DNA from: CAZIUL01 sp964542475
GTDB taxonomy: Bacteria; Planctomycetota; B15-G4; CAYZWU01
Assembly (NCBI GenBank): GCA_964542475.1
Contig: CAZIUL010000021.1
Location: 1-64,000, forward strand
Length of the DNA stretch: 64,000 nt
Direction of reading: 5' to 3'
Below, one piece after another: positions 25,679 to 33,420 of this stretch. Below the pieces are notes generated by a model. That model had not been told where the DNA came from. It ran no database searches and saw only the letters and a program-made list of their open reading frames with translations. The translations under genes were made by a program, and so were the position numbers. Numbering within the stretch: the first letter of the stretch is position 1; each line of letters begins with the position of its first letter.

Positions 25679-26695
25679 ATGTGCGTTTTAGCCGCGGGCG
25701 CGGTGATTTACCGCGTCGATAGGAACGAGCCGTTTTTCCTCCTGCTGGAGAACTCCCTTCACGGAACCTGGTGTTTTCCAAAGGGGCACCTTGGGCCGGG
25801 AGAGGATTTAGAGACCTGTGCGGTCAGGGAGTGCGGAGAGGAAACAGGAATGGAAGCCCTCGCTTTTTTCCCCGACTTCCTCAAGACAACGGAGCATTCC
25901 TACCCAGAGCCCAAGTCAATGAAAACCGTACGCAAGAGGACATCCTATTTTCTTGCCTCATCCGGTGAAAAATCGGTCCGGCTGTCTTCCGAACACTCAA
26001 GCTTCGTCTGGAAAACCAGGCTCGACGCGCGAAAAACGCTGCAGTTCGACACCCTCAGGGAAGTCCTCGATTGCGCCTACACTGCCGCCGGAATTGGGCT
26101 CTCCCACGGCGATGTGAGTGTTGCAAGGAGCCTGCTGGAGGAATGTTCGCAACCCGGCGAGACCTGGGACAAACACTGCATCAAGGTCGCAAAAACGGCT
26201 CTTGTCATCGCCACGTCCTTGCTTCGGGTTGACCCGCACCTTCCCATCGACACCGAAACCGTGGAAGCGGGAGCCCTTTTACACGACATCGGCCGATGCC
26301 GGGCGCAGGGGGTCGAGCATCCCCGCTGCGGCATGGAGCTCCTGTTCGAGCGGGGACTCGACCACCTTGCCAAGCCTTGCATCTCGCACTGGCTCAAGGG
26401 CAAAAGCCGCAAGGAGCTGGAAAAAGAGCCGTACTTCAACTCGTCCAGGTTGGACGCTCTCTTCCATGCCTTCGATCTTAACACAATGACACTCTCCGAA
26501 AAGATCATCTCAACGGCTGACTCCCTGGTCAGGCACGACATGCTGGTCGGCTTGAAGGAAAGGTACAGGGATGCGCGGGAAAGATACGGTGACTCGCAGT
26601 GGCTGCGGGACAACGAACGCATCAGCGCGGGGTTCATCGATGAAATCGAAGGAATCCTTGGCTACTCCCTGGATGACCTTTTGGGGCTGCACTAG
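25679..26695 (+). CDS. Nudix hydrolase - HD domain fusion protein
   Basis: Residues 1-130 form a Nudix domain with a complete box G36-x5-E42-x7-R50E51-x2-E54E55-x-G57, which binds metal and cleaves nucleoside diphosphates linked to another group. Residues about 145-330 form an HD phosphohydrolase domain with H166, H202-D203 in L-L-H-D-I-G and D281 in S-T-A-D-S, the expected metal ligands. The two domains are in one frame without a break. The HD part resembles the small HDIG proteins acting on phosphate esters. The natural substrate is unknown; a role in clearing a dinucleotide or damaged nucleotide is an inference. It is divergent from pyrK and lies 44 bp before the ABC-F gene. Confidence 0.9.
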   Translation: MCVLAAGAVIYRVDRNEPFFLLLENSLHGTWCFPKGHLGPGEDLETCAVRECGEETGMEALAFFPDFLKTTEHSYPEPKSMKTVRKRTSYFLASSGEKSVRLSSEHSSFVWKTRLDARKTLQFDTLREVLDCAYTAAGIGLSHGDVSVARSLLEECSQPGETWDKHCIKVAKTALVIATSLLRVDPHLPIDTETVEAGALLHDIGRCRAQGVEHPRCGMELLFERGLDHLAKPCISHWLKGKSRKELEKEPYFNSSRLDALFHAFDLNTMTLSEKIISTADSLVRHDMLVGLKERYRDARERYGDSQWLRDNERISAGFIDEIEGILGYSLDDLLGLH

Positions 26696-26739
26696 GACCA
26701 ACATCAGGATCCGGCATTTGAACGCCGGTCAACGGTACA

Positions 26740-28623
26740 ATGGCCGAAATAGAGCTTGAAAACATAAAAATGTCTTACGGAGGCGCTCCTGTTCTCGAGA
26801 GCGTTTCAATCTCGCTGAACAAGGGCGAGAAGACCGGGCTTGTCGGGCAAAACGGCTGCGGAAAGACGACGCTTCTGGAAATCGCCGCAGGGAAACTCGA
26901 ACCGGATGCCGGAACAGTACGCTTCCGCGGTAAACCGACTATAGGGATCCTGTCGCAAAAGACCGACATTCGCGGTTCTGAAACGGTTTTTCAAGCGGCG
27001 GGCAAGGGATTAAAGGAAATAAACGCGCTCGAACAGGAGAAGGCGCGCCTCTCCGCTGAGATCGAAAGGAGCGCGGCAGGATCGTCCGAGCTCGATCGTC
27101 TTGTCAAGCGCCACACCGCGCTGGAGGAAAAGTACAGGCTGGTCGGTGGATACTCGAAACACGGAAAGGTTGGGGCGGTGCTCAAGGGCCTCGGGTTCGG
27201 CAAAGAGGATCTCTCGAAGCCTGTCGATGCACTCAGCGGAGGGGAAGCCAAGCGCCTGCAGCTCGCCTGTGTTCTCCTGGGAAAATACGACGTTCTCTTT
27301 TTGGATGAGCCGGGAAACCACCTGGACATTTCAGGAACCGAATGGCTGACCGGCTTCATGAAGAGCTACAAGGGCACTGTCCTCATCATATCTCACGACC
27401 GTTACCTCCTTAACGGTGCCGCAGACAAGATCGCCGAGCTGGAAGGGGGCCGGATCCACATCTTCAGCGGAAACTACGACTTTTTCATTGCAGAGCGTAA
27501 AAGGCGCAGGGAGGCCCTCGCCAAGAAACGAATGGCCCGTGAAAAAGAGATCGCGGACAAGGAAGAGTACATCCGGCGAAACATTTACGGACAGAAAGCC
27601 GGCCAGGCCAGATCGAGAAGAAAGATGCTGGAGCGCATAGAGGTCGTGGATGCGCCTCTAACCGTGGCACAACCCAGGTTCCGTTTCATGGAGGCGTCCA
27701 CATCAGGAGACCATGTGGTCCATTTCGAAAGGGTGTCCTTGTCGCTTGGAAACAGGGTTCTTTACGAAAAGATCGACCTGGAGCTCGAGATGGGCGAGAC
27801 CTTGGGCATTGTCGGACCGAACGGCTCCGGAAAAACATCGCTTCTCAAGCTCGTACTGGGACAGATATCATGCTCCTCTGGAATGGTCCGGCTCACCCCC
27901 TCGGCCAAGCCGGTTTACTTTGACCAGCAACTCGAAAGCATTGCAGGCACCAACACGCTGCTATACGAAATGCAGCGCCTTTTCCCCCTGTCCACGCCTG
28001 AAGAGCTGAGAAACCATCTCGCACGCTTCCTCTTCAGCGGCAAAGAGGTCGAATCTGATCTGCACAACCTTTCCGGAGGAGAGAGGAGCAGAGCACTGCT
28101 TGCCAAGATCTCTTTCGCCGAGTCCAACCTCCTTTTGCTTGACGAGCCCACAAACCACCTCGACATCTATGCCCGCGAATCCCTGGAAGGCGCGCTCAAA
28201 AGGTACAAGGGAGCGGTAATAATCGTTTCACACGACCGTTGTCTCCTTGACGGAGTCGCTGACAAGCTGCTCATTCTCGGAGACACCATGCCTTACCTTC
28301 ACCACGGCAACTATTCCTCGTACATTGGCCGCCGTTCAAGAGAATCCAGAGACGCGCACGGGAAAAAGAGGACGGAGCGGCCGGCAAGAGCCTCGCGCAT
28401 GAAGCGCCACAATCAGGTTGACAGCGTAAAACGGAGGCACACATACGAAGAGCTGGAGGCCTTGATTATTGCCAATGAAGAGCGGATCGAGGAGATCGGC
28501 GCGGAAATCTACAAGGAAGAGGTTTACATGGATCGATCATTATCCGATAAACTCGAGAAGGAAGCTGTCAAGCTTCGCAAGGAACTAAACGATCTTTATA
28601 AAGAATGGGACACCTGGGCCTGA
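26740..28623 (+). CDS. ABC-F family ATPase (Uup/YheS-like)
   Basis: Two ABC ATPase domains sit in one polypeptide without membrane segments, the ABC-F layout; such proteins act on the ribosome. Domain 1 has G-Q-N-G-C-G-K-T-T and LSGGEAKR with Walker B FLDEPGNHLD; domain 2 has GPNGSGKTS, NLSGGERSR and LLDEPTNHLD. The inter-domain linker (about residues 240-310) is highly charged. A C-terminal coiled coil (about 555-627) follows, as in Uup. The G-N for T-N change in the first Walker B region is unusual. It could aid translation or ribosome assembly; which ABC-F subgroup it belongs to is not clear. Confidence 0.93.
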   Translation: MAEIELENIKMSYGGAPVLESVSISLNKGEKTGLVGQNGCGKTTLLEIAAGKLEPDAGTVRFRGKPTIGILSQKTDIRGSETVFQAAGKGLKEINALEQEKARLSAEIERSAAGSSELDRLVKRHTALEEKYRLVGGYSKHGKVGAVLKGLGFGKEDLSKPVDALSGGEAKRLQLACVLLGKYDVLFLDEPGNHLDISGTEWLTGFMKSYKGTVLIISHDRYLLNGAADKIAELEGGRIHIFSGNYDFFIAERKRRREALAKKRMAREKEIADKEEYIRRNIYGQKAGQARSRRKMLERIEVVDAPLTVAQPRFRFMEASTSGDHVVHFERVSLSLGNRVLYEKIDLELEMGETLGIVGPNGSGKTSLLKLVLGQISCSSGMVRLTPSAKPVYFDQQLESIAGTNTLLYEMQRLFPLSTPEELRNHLARFLFSGKEVESDLHNLSGGERSRALLAKISFAESNLLLLDEPTNHLDIYARESLEGALKRYKGAVIIVSHDRCLLDGVADKLLILGDTMPYLHHGNYSSYIGRRSRESRDAHGKKRTERPARASRMKRHNQVDSVKRRHTYEELEALIIANEERIEEIGAEIYKEEVYMDRSLSDKLEKEAVKLRKELNDLYKEWDTWA

Positions 28624-28641
28624 TCCAGGGATTTCCTTAAG

Positions 28642-28813
28642 AGTCCGTTGAAAAAGTGCTTCGGAAGCGAGGCCGAGTCATTTTGCCCGAGGTCAAGGCA
28701 CGAGGCCGTAGGCGATGTTTATCCCAGATCTTGGATGGATTCGTTGAGGATCTCGCAACGCAGAGATCGGGCAAAAGGGCCGACTGTAGCCGATCTGACT
28801 TTTTCAACGGGCT
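28642..28813. repeat. Palindromic intergenic element with GTTGAAAAAGT ends
   Basis: The 172-bp element has inverted ends AG(T/C)CCGTTGAAAAAGT (28642-28657 and 28798-28813) and an inner inverted motif TTTTGCCCGA. It fills the gap between the ABC-F gene and apt, ending 19 bp before the apt start. It has no coding capacity of its own, although the apt frame runs open through part of it. Only one copy is in the window. Confidence 0.7.
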
Positions 28814-28832
28814 TGTAATGCAGGAGACAAAA

Positions 28833-29348
28833 ATGGTCGACTTGAAAACATTTATCAGAGACATACCTGACTTTCCCAAACCCGGCATCGTTTTCAAAGA
28901 CATCACACCTCTGCTGAAAAATCCTTCATCGTTCAGGGAATCCATTGAACAGCTAAAAGCAAGGATTGTGAAAAGGCCTTGTGAAGCGATAATTGGAATC
29001 GAGTCGCGTGGTTTTATATTCGGTGCGGCCCTGGCCTTTGATCTGGGTGTCGACTTCATTCCGGTCAGAAAGCCTGGAAAGCTGCCGTACGATACGATCA
29101 GCGCTTCGTACGAACTCGAATACGGCACGGACTCCATCGAGATCCACAAAGATGCCCTTGTGAAAGGGCAAAGGGTTACGCTTGTAGATGACCTTCTTGC
29201 AACAGGCGGAACCATGGCAGCTTGCTGCCGGCTGGTCGAATCGCTTGGTGCAGAGGTGAGTTCATGCCTTTTTGTTGTGGAATTAGGATTCCTTCAAGGC
29301 AGAGATAAGCTGAACAGCTACAATATTGAGTCCCTTATTTCGTATTAA
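28833..29348 (+). CDS. apt: Adenine phosphoribosyltransferase
   Basis: A 171-residue enzyme that converts adenine and PRPP to AMP in purine salvage. It shows the Apt signature: D-I-P-D-F-P-K-P-G-I-V-F-K-D-I-T-P, G-I-E-S-R-G-F-I-F-G, RKPGKLPYDT and the PRPP loop VTLVDDLLATGGT. The start is the ATG at 28833 with CAGGAG upstream; the frame is open further upstream only because it runs into a palindromic repeat. The stop codon TAA (29346-29348) lies inside the TTAA end of MITE-like copy C, so insertion of that element may have shaped the gene's end. Confidence 0.96.
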   Translation: MVDLKTFIRDIPDFPKPGIVFKDITPLLKNPSSFRESIEQLKARIVKRPCEAIIGIESRGFIFGAALAFDLGVDFIPVRKPGKLPYDTISASYELEYGTDSIEIHKDALVKGQRVTLVDDLLATGGTMAACCRLVESLGAEVSSCLFVVELGFLQGRDKLNSYNIESLISY

Positions 29349-29526
29349 CCCGCTTATTTCATCCTCTTCTGCTGCGGCACCGTAACCTGCGCTGTGGCTG
29401 CGTTTCATGCCAGGAGACGATCCTCAACCTGTAAGAACAGGCCTGCGGTCGTCTCCTGACATGCGCCTTGCCACATCACAGTTTACAGCTACCTCGCGAC
29501 GAAGAGTATGAAATAAGCGTGTTAAC
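29345..29526 (+). repeat. MITE-like palindromic element, copy C
   Basis: About 182 bp, the cleanest copy. The left arm (ttaacccgcttatttcat, then cctcttctgctgcggcac) and the right arm (gaagagtatgaaataagcg, then tgttaa) are imperfect inverted repeats of about 45 bp. An inner pair ggagacgatcc / ggtcgtctcc brackets the centre. Both ends carry TTAA. Its left TTAA supplies the apt stop codon. It is in inverted orientation to half-copy D at 31711-31787. Confidence 0.9.
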
Positions 29527-29867
29527 AAGAGCTCAAAAACAAGAGCTGCAAGCCTTTTTTCGCGGAAATTTCATTAAAACGCAGACAGAAAGGGCAGGGG
29601 GCAGACAGGGCCAATCACCCTAACGCTTTATTTTACAGCGAATAACAAGAATCACCAGACACAAGGGGGATTGGCTGCAATATTTTTTTAATTTATCCAG
29701 CTTATACTTCTTGACTATTTTGTAATACATGATAATCTTTCCCTATCTTTACCATTTAAGCTCTTTTGTTTTATTTTGACAGAAAGGATGTTTACGCTGA
29801 GTGCCAGAAACATGTTCCCAGTCTCGCACAATATTGAAACCCGAGGAGATCAGATAGGAGGAGAATC
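29527..29867. other. Leader region of the sigma factor gene
   Basis: No gene is seen in these 341 bp. An inverted repeat ccaatcaccc (29611-29620) / gggggattgg (29665-29674) could form a stem. An AT-rich stretch from 29680 on looks like a promoter area: TTGACT (29711) and GATAAT (29731) are present but only 14 bp apart, so I do not assign a promoter with confidence. Confidence 0.4.
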
Positions 29868-30722
29868 ATGAACACAGCTGTCAAGGCGCCAAAAAGAACG
29901 AGTAATAAGAAAACAAACCTCAAAACAACAAAAAAAAGGGGGCGTGGAAAAAAGAGCTCTGACAGCAAATTCGATGAGGTTTGGCAAACCTACAAGAAAA
30001 CAAAAGACGAAAATCTCAGAAACATCCTCATTGAAAAGTACATGCCCCTCGTGAAGTATATTTCCGAAAGGCTTCTTCTCACGCTCCCAAAATCGATCGA
30101 GCGCGATGATCTCATCTCGGCGGGGGTTTTTGGGCTTATCGACGCCATTGACGGTTATGACCTGGAAAGAGGAATCAAGTTCAAAACGTACTGCACGACC
30201 AGGATTCGCGGATCTATCCTTGATGAACTCAGATCGCAGGACTGGGTCCCGCGTCTTGTAAGGCTCAAGGCCCACCAGATCAACAAAACCCTGAAAACCC
30301 TCGAAAAACAGCATGGCCGCGAGCCCACGAATTACGAGATGTCAAAAGCGCTCGGGATTTCCATGGACGATTACGGCGATATGCTTGAAGAGTCCTCCCC
30401 GAAGATCATGTACTCGCTCAGTGACAAATGCGACGAAAACAACAGCGAGGAGTCCATTGAAAAGGCTGACATGATCGAGGACAGGAACAGCATCAACCCC
30501 GTTGAAAACCTCAACCAGAAGGACATCCTGCTCGCGGTCACGAACTCTTTATCCAGGAAAGAGAAGCTGATCATCATCATGTACTACTACGAAGGCCTGA
30601 CCATGAGGGAGATCGGCAACATCCTGAGCCTCACCGAGTCGAGAGTCTGCCAGATTCACTCCAACATAATGTCGAAGCTGAAACTGCACCTGGAGAAGAT
30701 TAAAAAGAAGCTGCTTCTCTGA
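29868..30722 (+). CDS. RNA polymerase sigma factor, FliA/WhiG (sigma28) type
   Basis: The protein has sigma region 2 (RDDLISAGVFGLIDAIDGYD, F-K-T-Y-C-T-T-R-I-R-G-S-I-L-D-E-L-R), region 3 (about residues 135-175) and region 4 with a helix-turn-helix (LTMREIGNILSLTESRVCQI). The phrase RGSILDELRSQDWVPR is diagnostic of the FliA/WhiG group, which drives motility or developmental genes. An unusual Lys-rich, low-complexity N-terminal extension of about 35 residues precedes the sigma domains. A strong ribosome site (TAGGAGGAG) stands before the ATG. No flagellar or anti-sigma gene is near, so its regulon cannot be inferred. Confidence 0.92.
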   Translation: MNTAVKAPKRTSNKKTNLKTTKKRGRGKKSSDSKFDEVWQTYKKTKDENLRNILIEKYMPLVKYISERLLLTLPKSIERDDLISAGVFGLIDAIDGYDLERGIKFKTYCTTRIRGSILDELRSQDWVPRLVRLKAHQINKTLKTLEKQHGREPTNYEMSKALGISMDDYGDMLEESSPKIMYSLSDKCDENNSEESIEKADMIEDRNSINPVENLNQKDILLAVTNSLSRKEKLIIIMYYYEGLTMREIGNILSLTESRVCQIHSNIMSKLKLHLEKIKKKLLL

Positions 30723-30857
30723 TCTTATCCAGGCAGCGGGCCCGTTGTTTTATAGAAGGGATGCCCCGTCTTTTTTGAAGAAAAAGCGGATTCTCGCGCA
30801 TAGAATGGGCGCGAACGACAGATCCTTTGCCTGCTGCAGTTTTGGACCATCCGGGTA

Positions 30858-31661
30858 ATGAACAAAAAAGAGAGGCTCGACCCGAAACAGATTAAGGAAC
30901 GCCTGAACAGTGATCACTTCATCCGGAAAATTCAGGTTCTGGATGTTGTGGACTCCACCAACACCCGGCTTGTGTCATCAGCGAAAAACGGCTCATCCGG
31001 CCCCGGGACTCTTCTCGCCGCTGAAGAACAGACAGCGGGCAAGGGCCGCATGGAACACTCATGGCATTCCACCCCCTACGAGTCGCTTACATTTTCATTC
31101 CTTTGCGAAAACCGGTTTCCGAAAAAACCCGGCTGGATCACGTTGGGCGCCGCCATGTCGGTCGTTTGGGCTGTAGACAGGCTTCTTGGCAGATCAACGC
31201 GCCTGAAGTGGCCCAACGATGTCTACGCAAACGGGAAAAAGCTTGCCGGTGTCCTGGCACAAGCGTTTCATATGCCTGAGGGTCCGCTGGTGGTTGTGGG
31301 GATCGGAATCAACGTGAACTCCACCCCCGAAAGCCTTTCTGATGCGGGCGACCACGCCCCTGCCTGTTTGCGGGATATCGAAAACAAGCCTGTCGACCGC
31401 TCCGCACTGCTGGCGGAAATCCTGAACGCCATGGACGAAATCCTGAAACGGTTTGCCCTGAAAGAAACCGATTTCCTCGTGGAAGCTCTCAGAGAGTGCT
31501 CCCTTCTGCTTGGAACTTCGGCGGTTTTCGAGTGGAAAAACGTCGAATACACGGGGAAAATACTGGATCACACCGATAACCTCGGAATCCTGCTTCAGAC
31601 GAGTGCTGGAACTGTTGTGCTGCCCGGAGAAACATCAAAGCTTGTTCGTTTCTCGTTCTGA
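30858..31661 (+). CDS. birA: Biotin--[acetyl-CoA-carboxylase] ligase
   Basis: The enzyme activates biotin with ATP and attaches it to biotin carboxyl carrier proteins. Visible motifs are V-D-S-T-N-T-R, the adenylate loop A-G-K-G-R-M-E-H-S-W, LKWPNDVYANGKKLAGVL and GIGINVNS, followed by the small C-terminal domain (LGTSAVFEW, VVLPGE). There is no N-terminal helix-turn-helix, so it is a group I ligase and not a biotin repressor. The invariant loop is usually GRGRxGR, so AGKGRMEH is a variant. The ribosome site is weak. Confidence 0.94.
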   Translation: MNKKERLDPKQIKERLNSDHFIRKIQVLDVVDSTNTRLVSSAKNGSSGPGTLLAAEEQTAGKGRMEHSWHSTPYESLTFSFLCENRFPKKPGWITLGAAMSVVWAVDRLLGRSTRLKWPNDVYANGKKLAGVLAQAFHMPEGPLVVVGIGINVNSTPESLSDAGDHAPACLRDIENKPVDRSALLAEILNAMDEILKRFALKETDFLVEALRECSLLLGTSAVFEWKNVEYTGKILDHTDNLGILLQTSAGTVVLPGETSKLVRFSF

Positions 31662-31710
31662 TTTCGCAATGATACCGGAACTGAACCGAAGCTCCATCCC
31701 CCCTTACAGA

Positions 31711-31787
31711 GGATCGTCTCCTGGCATGAAACGCAGCCACAGTGCAGTTTACGGTGCCGCAGCAGAAGATGAAATAAGCGGGCTAAC
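31711..31787 (-). repeat. MITE-like palindromic element, half-copy D
   Basis: This 77-bp stretch matches the left half of copies B and C in reverse: ggatcgtctcctggcatgaa, acgcag, acggtgccgcagcag, then atgaaataagcgggctaac. The other half is absent, so it is a truncated copy ending at the central inverted motif. It lies between the convergent birA and zinc-ribbon genes. Confidence 0.85.
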
Positions 31788-31813
31788 CCCGGCAGGGCTT
31801 CAAACCGCGGAGT

Positions 31814-32377
31814 TCATGAGGGTTCTTGCGGCGGGGCGCCTTGTTGAGCATTGGTAATCACATCTCGCAGCTCGCTTATTTCCATACCGCTGTCAAGGTC
31901 GGCATCCAGAAAACCTCCCAGCTTGTCGCGAAGGATGATTATATCCTCGTCCTCAACAAGAGGCGCTTTGACCATGATAACAGGTGTGCCCTTCTTCTCC
32001 TGGACAGCCATGAAATCCTGGCCCTTTTCAGTAACAAAGTCCTTGAGGCGCAGATAACGCTTCCTGATCAGGATAAGCGCGATGAAGTAGGCGAGCTCGA
32101 TGATCTCTTGTTCATCCACATCGAGCATCTTGTAAAGAAGCTCGCGCAGCACCTCGAAATTCACGGTTCTCTTGGCCGGTGCGGATTCAGGCATCTTTGT
32201 CCGCCAAAAGACCTTGCTTTCGGCTTCCTCATCGGACTCGAAACATGCTTGGCAGTAATCCGATCTATGGATGGAGGTGTTCTTTATCTCGACACTGGAG
32301 AAATAAGTTTCCTTGTCATCGAAAGGCTTGCGGCATCTGTGACACTCTTCGCCCGGACGTCCTATGTTCCAATCCAT
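31814..32377 (-). CDS. Uncharacterised zinc-ribbon protein
   Basis: Function unknown. The 187-residue protein has an N-terminal Cys cluster C-H-R-C (about residues 13-16) and Y-C-Q-A-C (about 42-46), likely one zinc ribbon, followed by a conserved-looking helical segment (VLRELLYKMLDVDEQEIIELAYFIALILIRK broken by charged residues) and an acidic C-terminus ending in Pro/Gln. There is no signal peptide or sure membrane helix, so it is probably cytoplasmic. It starts 18 bp after the stop of a HEAT lipoprotein gene and is almost certainly co-transcribed with it. Confidence 0.82.
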   Translation of the reverse strand: MDWNIGRPGEECHRCRKPFDDKETYFSSVEIKNTSIHRSDYCQACFESDEEAESKVFWRTKMPESAPAKRTVNFEVLRELLYKMLDVDEQEIIELAYFIALILIRKRYLRLKDFVTEKGQDFMAVQEKKGTPVIMVKAPLVEDEDIIILRDKLGGFLDADLDSGMEISELRDVITNAQQGAPPQEPS

Positions 32378-32395
32378 TTTCGATTCCAGTTCGTC

Positions 32396-33118
32396 TTATT
32401 GATCCGTCAGTAAAAATCCCAGGGACTTCTTTGCAATGTACGCCACCGAAACGTCTTTGTCATCGCACGCAATCTTCAACGCCTGGACAACATCCGTTCG
32501 CCTGGGCCCTCTGTAGCTTCCAAGCACATCCGCTGCGCTCGCCCGAACCTCCCATTCATAAGCGCCGTGCAGGATCATCATAATCAGATCCAGCGATCTT
32601 GGATCGTCCATCTTCGAAAGCACCCGCACAACTCTTCGCTGACAAAGAACATGCTCGCCCGGACCCTCATTTTCGAAAAAACCGTTTAGATCCTCGAACA
32701 CTGCCGTGTGCGCCAGAACCTCCGTGTATGGGATTACAACAGTCTCGTCCTTCATCTTTTTAATACGCTGCAGCATGGGAGGCACAACAATCCTGCCCAG
32801 GCTTTTGAGCTCTTCAGCCGGTCGAATCCATCCGGGCTCGGGGTTGCCGAAACTATCCATTCTCGGGCGCGCCGCGTTCGCCTTGATATCGAGAAGCAGA
32901 AGATCTATCAGGCACATCCTCTCGTTCTCTCCGAGGGCAACCCACTCCGCCTTTGCATCCGGCCAGTCCGGACTGTGTTTGCGGTAGAGCTCCCAGCGAT
33001 TGAGAAGCAATTTCGCTTCCCCGGGAGGGATCCTGGGTGTAGATGAACACCCCGCTTGAAGGAACAGCAGTGCCGCGGCAATCAATAAAAGAAACAGAAA
33101 CGGTGCGTTAGGCTTCAT
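32396..33118 (-). CDS. HEAT-like repeat lipoprotein
   Basis: The ATG at 33118 has GGAG upstream and gives a signal peptide of about 22 residues ending in the lipobox L-Q-A-G-C, so a lipoprotein is expected. The mature protein is helical, with HEAT-like units in its second half (RRVVRVLSKMDDPRSLDLIM, VRASAADVLGSYRGPRRTDV, KDVSVAYIAKKSLGFLL). The function is unknown; such solenoids usually bind partners. It is followed after 18 bp by a zinc-ribbon gene, repeating the HEAT lipoprotein plus zinc-ribbon pairing seen at 1765-2857. Confidence 0.85.
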   Translation of the reverse strand: MKPNAPFLFLLLIAAALLFLQAGCSSTPRIPPGEAKLLLNRWELYRKHSPDWPDAKAEWVALGENERMCLIDLLLLDIKANAARPRMDSFGNPEPGWIRPAEELKSLGRIVVPPMLQRIKKMKDETVVIPYTEVLAHTAVFEDLNGFFENEGPGEHVLCQRRVVRVLSKMDDPRSLDLIMMILHGAYEWEVRASAADVLGSYRGPRRTDVVQALKIACDDKDVSVAYIAKKSLGFLLTDQ

Positions 33119-33420
33119 GTTCGACACTCCAGCCGGCACAGGCGCGGAACCTCAAAAGCAGAAAGAGAAAACACGGCAAATCCGCGCCAGGCGAAAACCC
33201 GAAGGGCTCTCGCTCAGTCAAGACAACAGGCTGCCGCAAAGAAATAATCTTAACACGTTGTCACGCCAGAAGCATTATTATATTCTTGCGAGCAGTTGCT
33301 CCGGACCAACAAGTAGCATGCTCTTTTTCACTGTTGGCCGAGGTTCCACGGTGTTGTGTACAGGATTGTCGCAGCCTCTTCAAAACAGTATTCAGTCTAC
33401 TCGTTTAACGTTGCATCGAT
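33119..33420. other. Divergent region upstream of dnaE
   Basis: No gene is seen. A possible plus-strand promoter is TTGTCA (33258-33263) with TATATT (33279-33284), 15 bp apart and so only moderately convincing. If used, the dnaE leader would be about 130 bases. The dnaE start lacks a clear ribosome site. Confidence 0.4.

Noticed and set aside
28656..28832. Upstream extension of apt
   Set aside because: The added residues are the translation of a palindromic repeat; the ATG at 28833 has a proper ribosome site and the family N-terminus.
29711..29736. Promoter TTGACT/GATAAT before the sigma factor
   Set aside because: The 14-bp spacing is too short for a normal sigma70 promoter, so I mention it only in the leader region entry.
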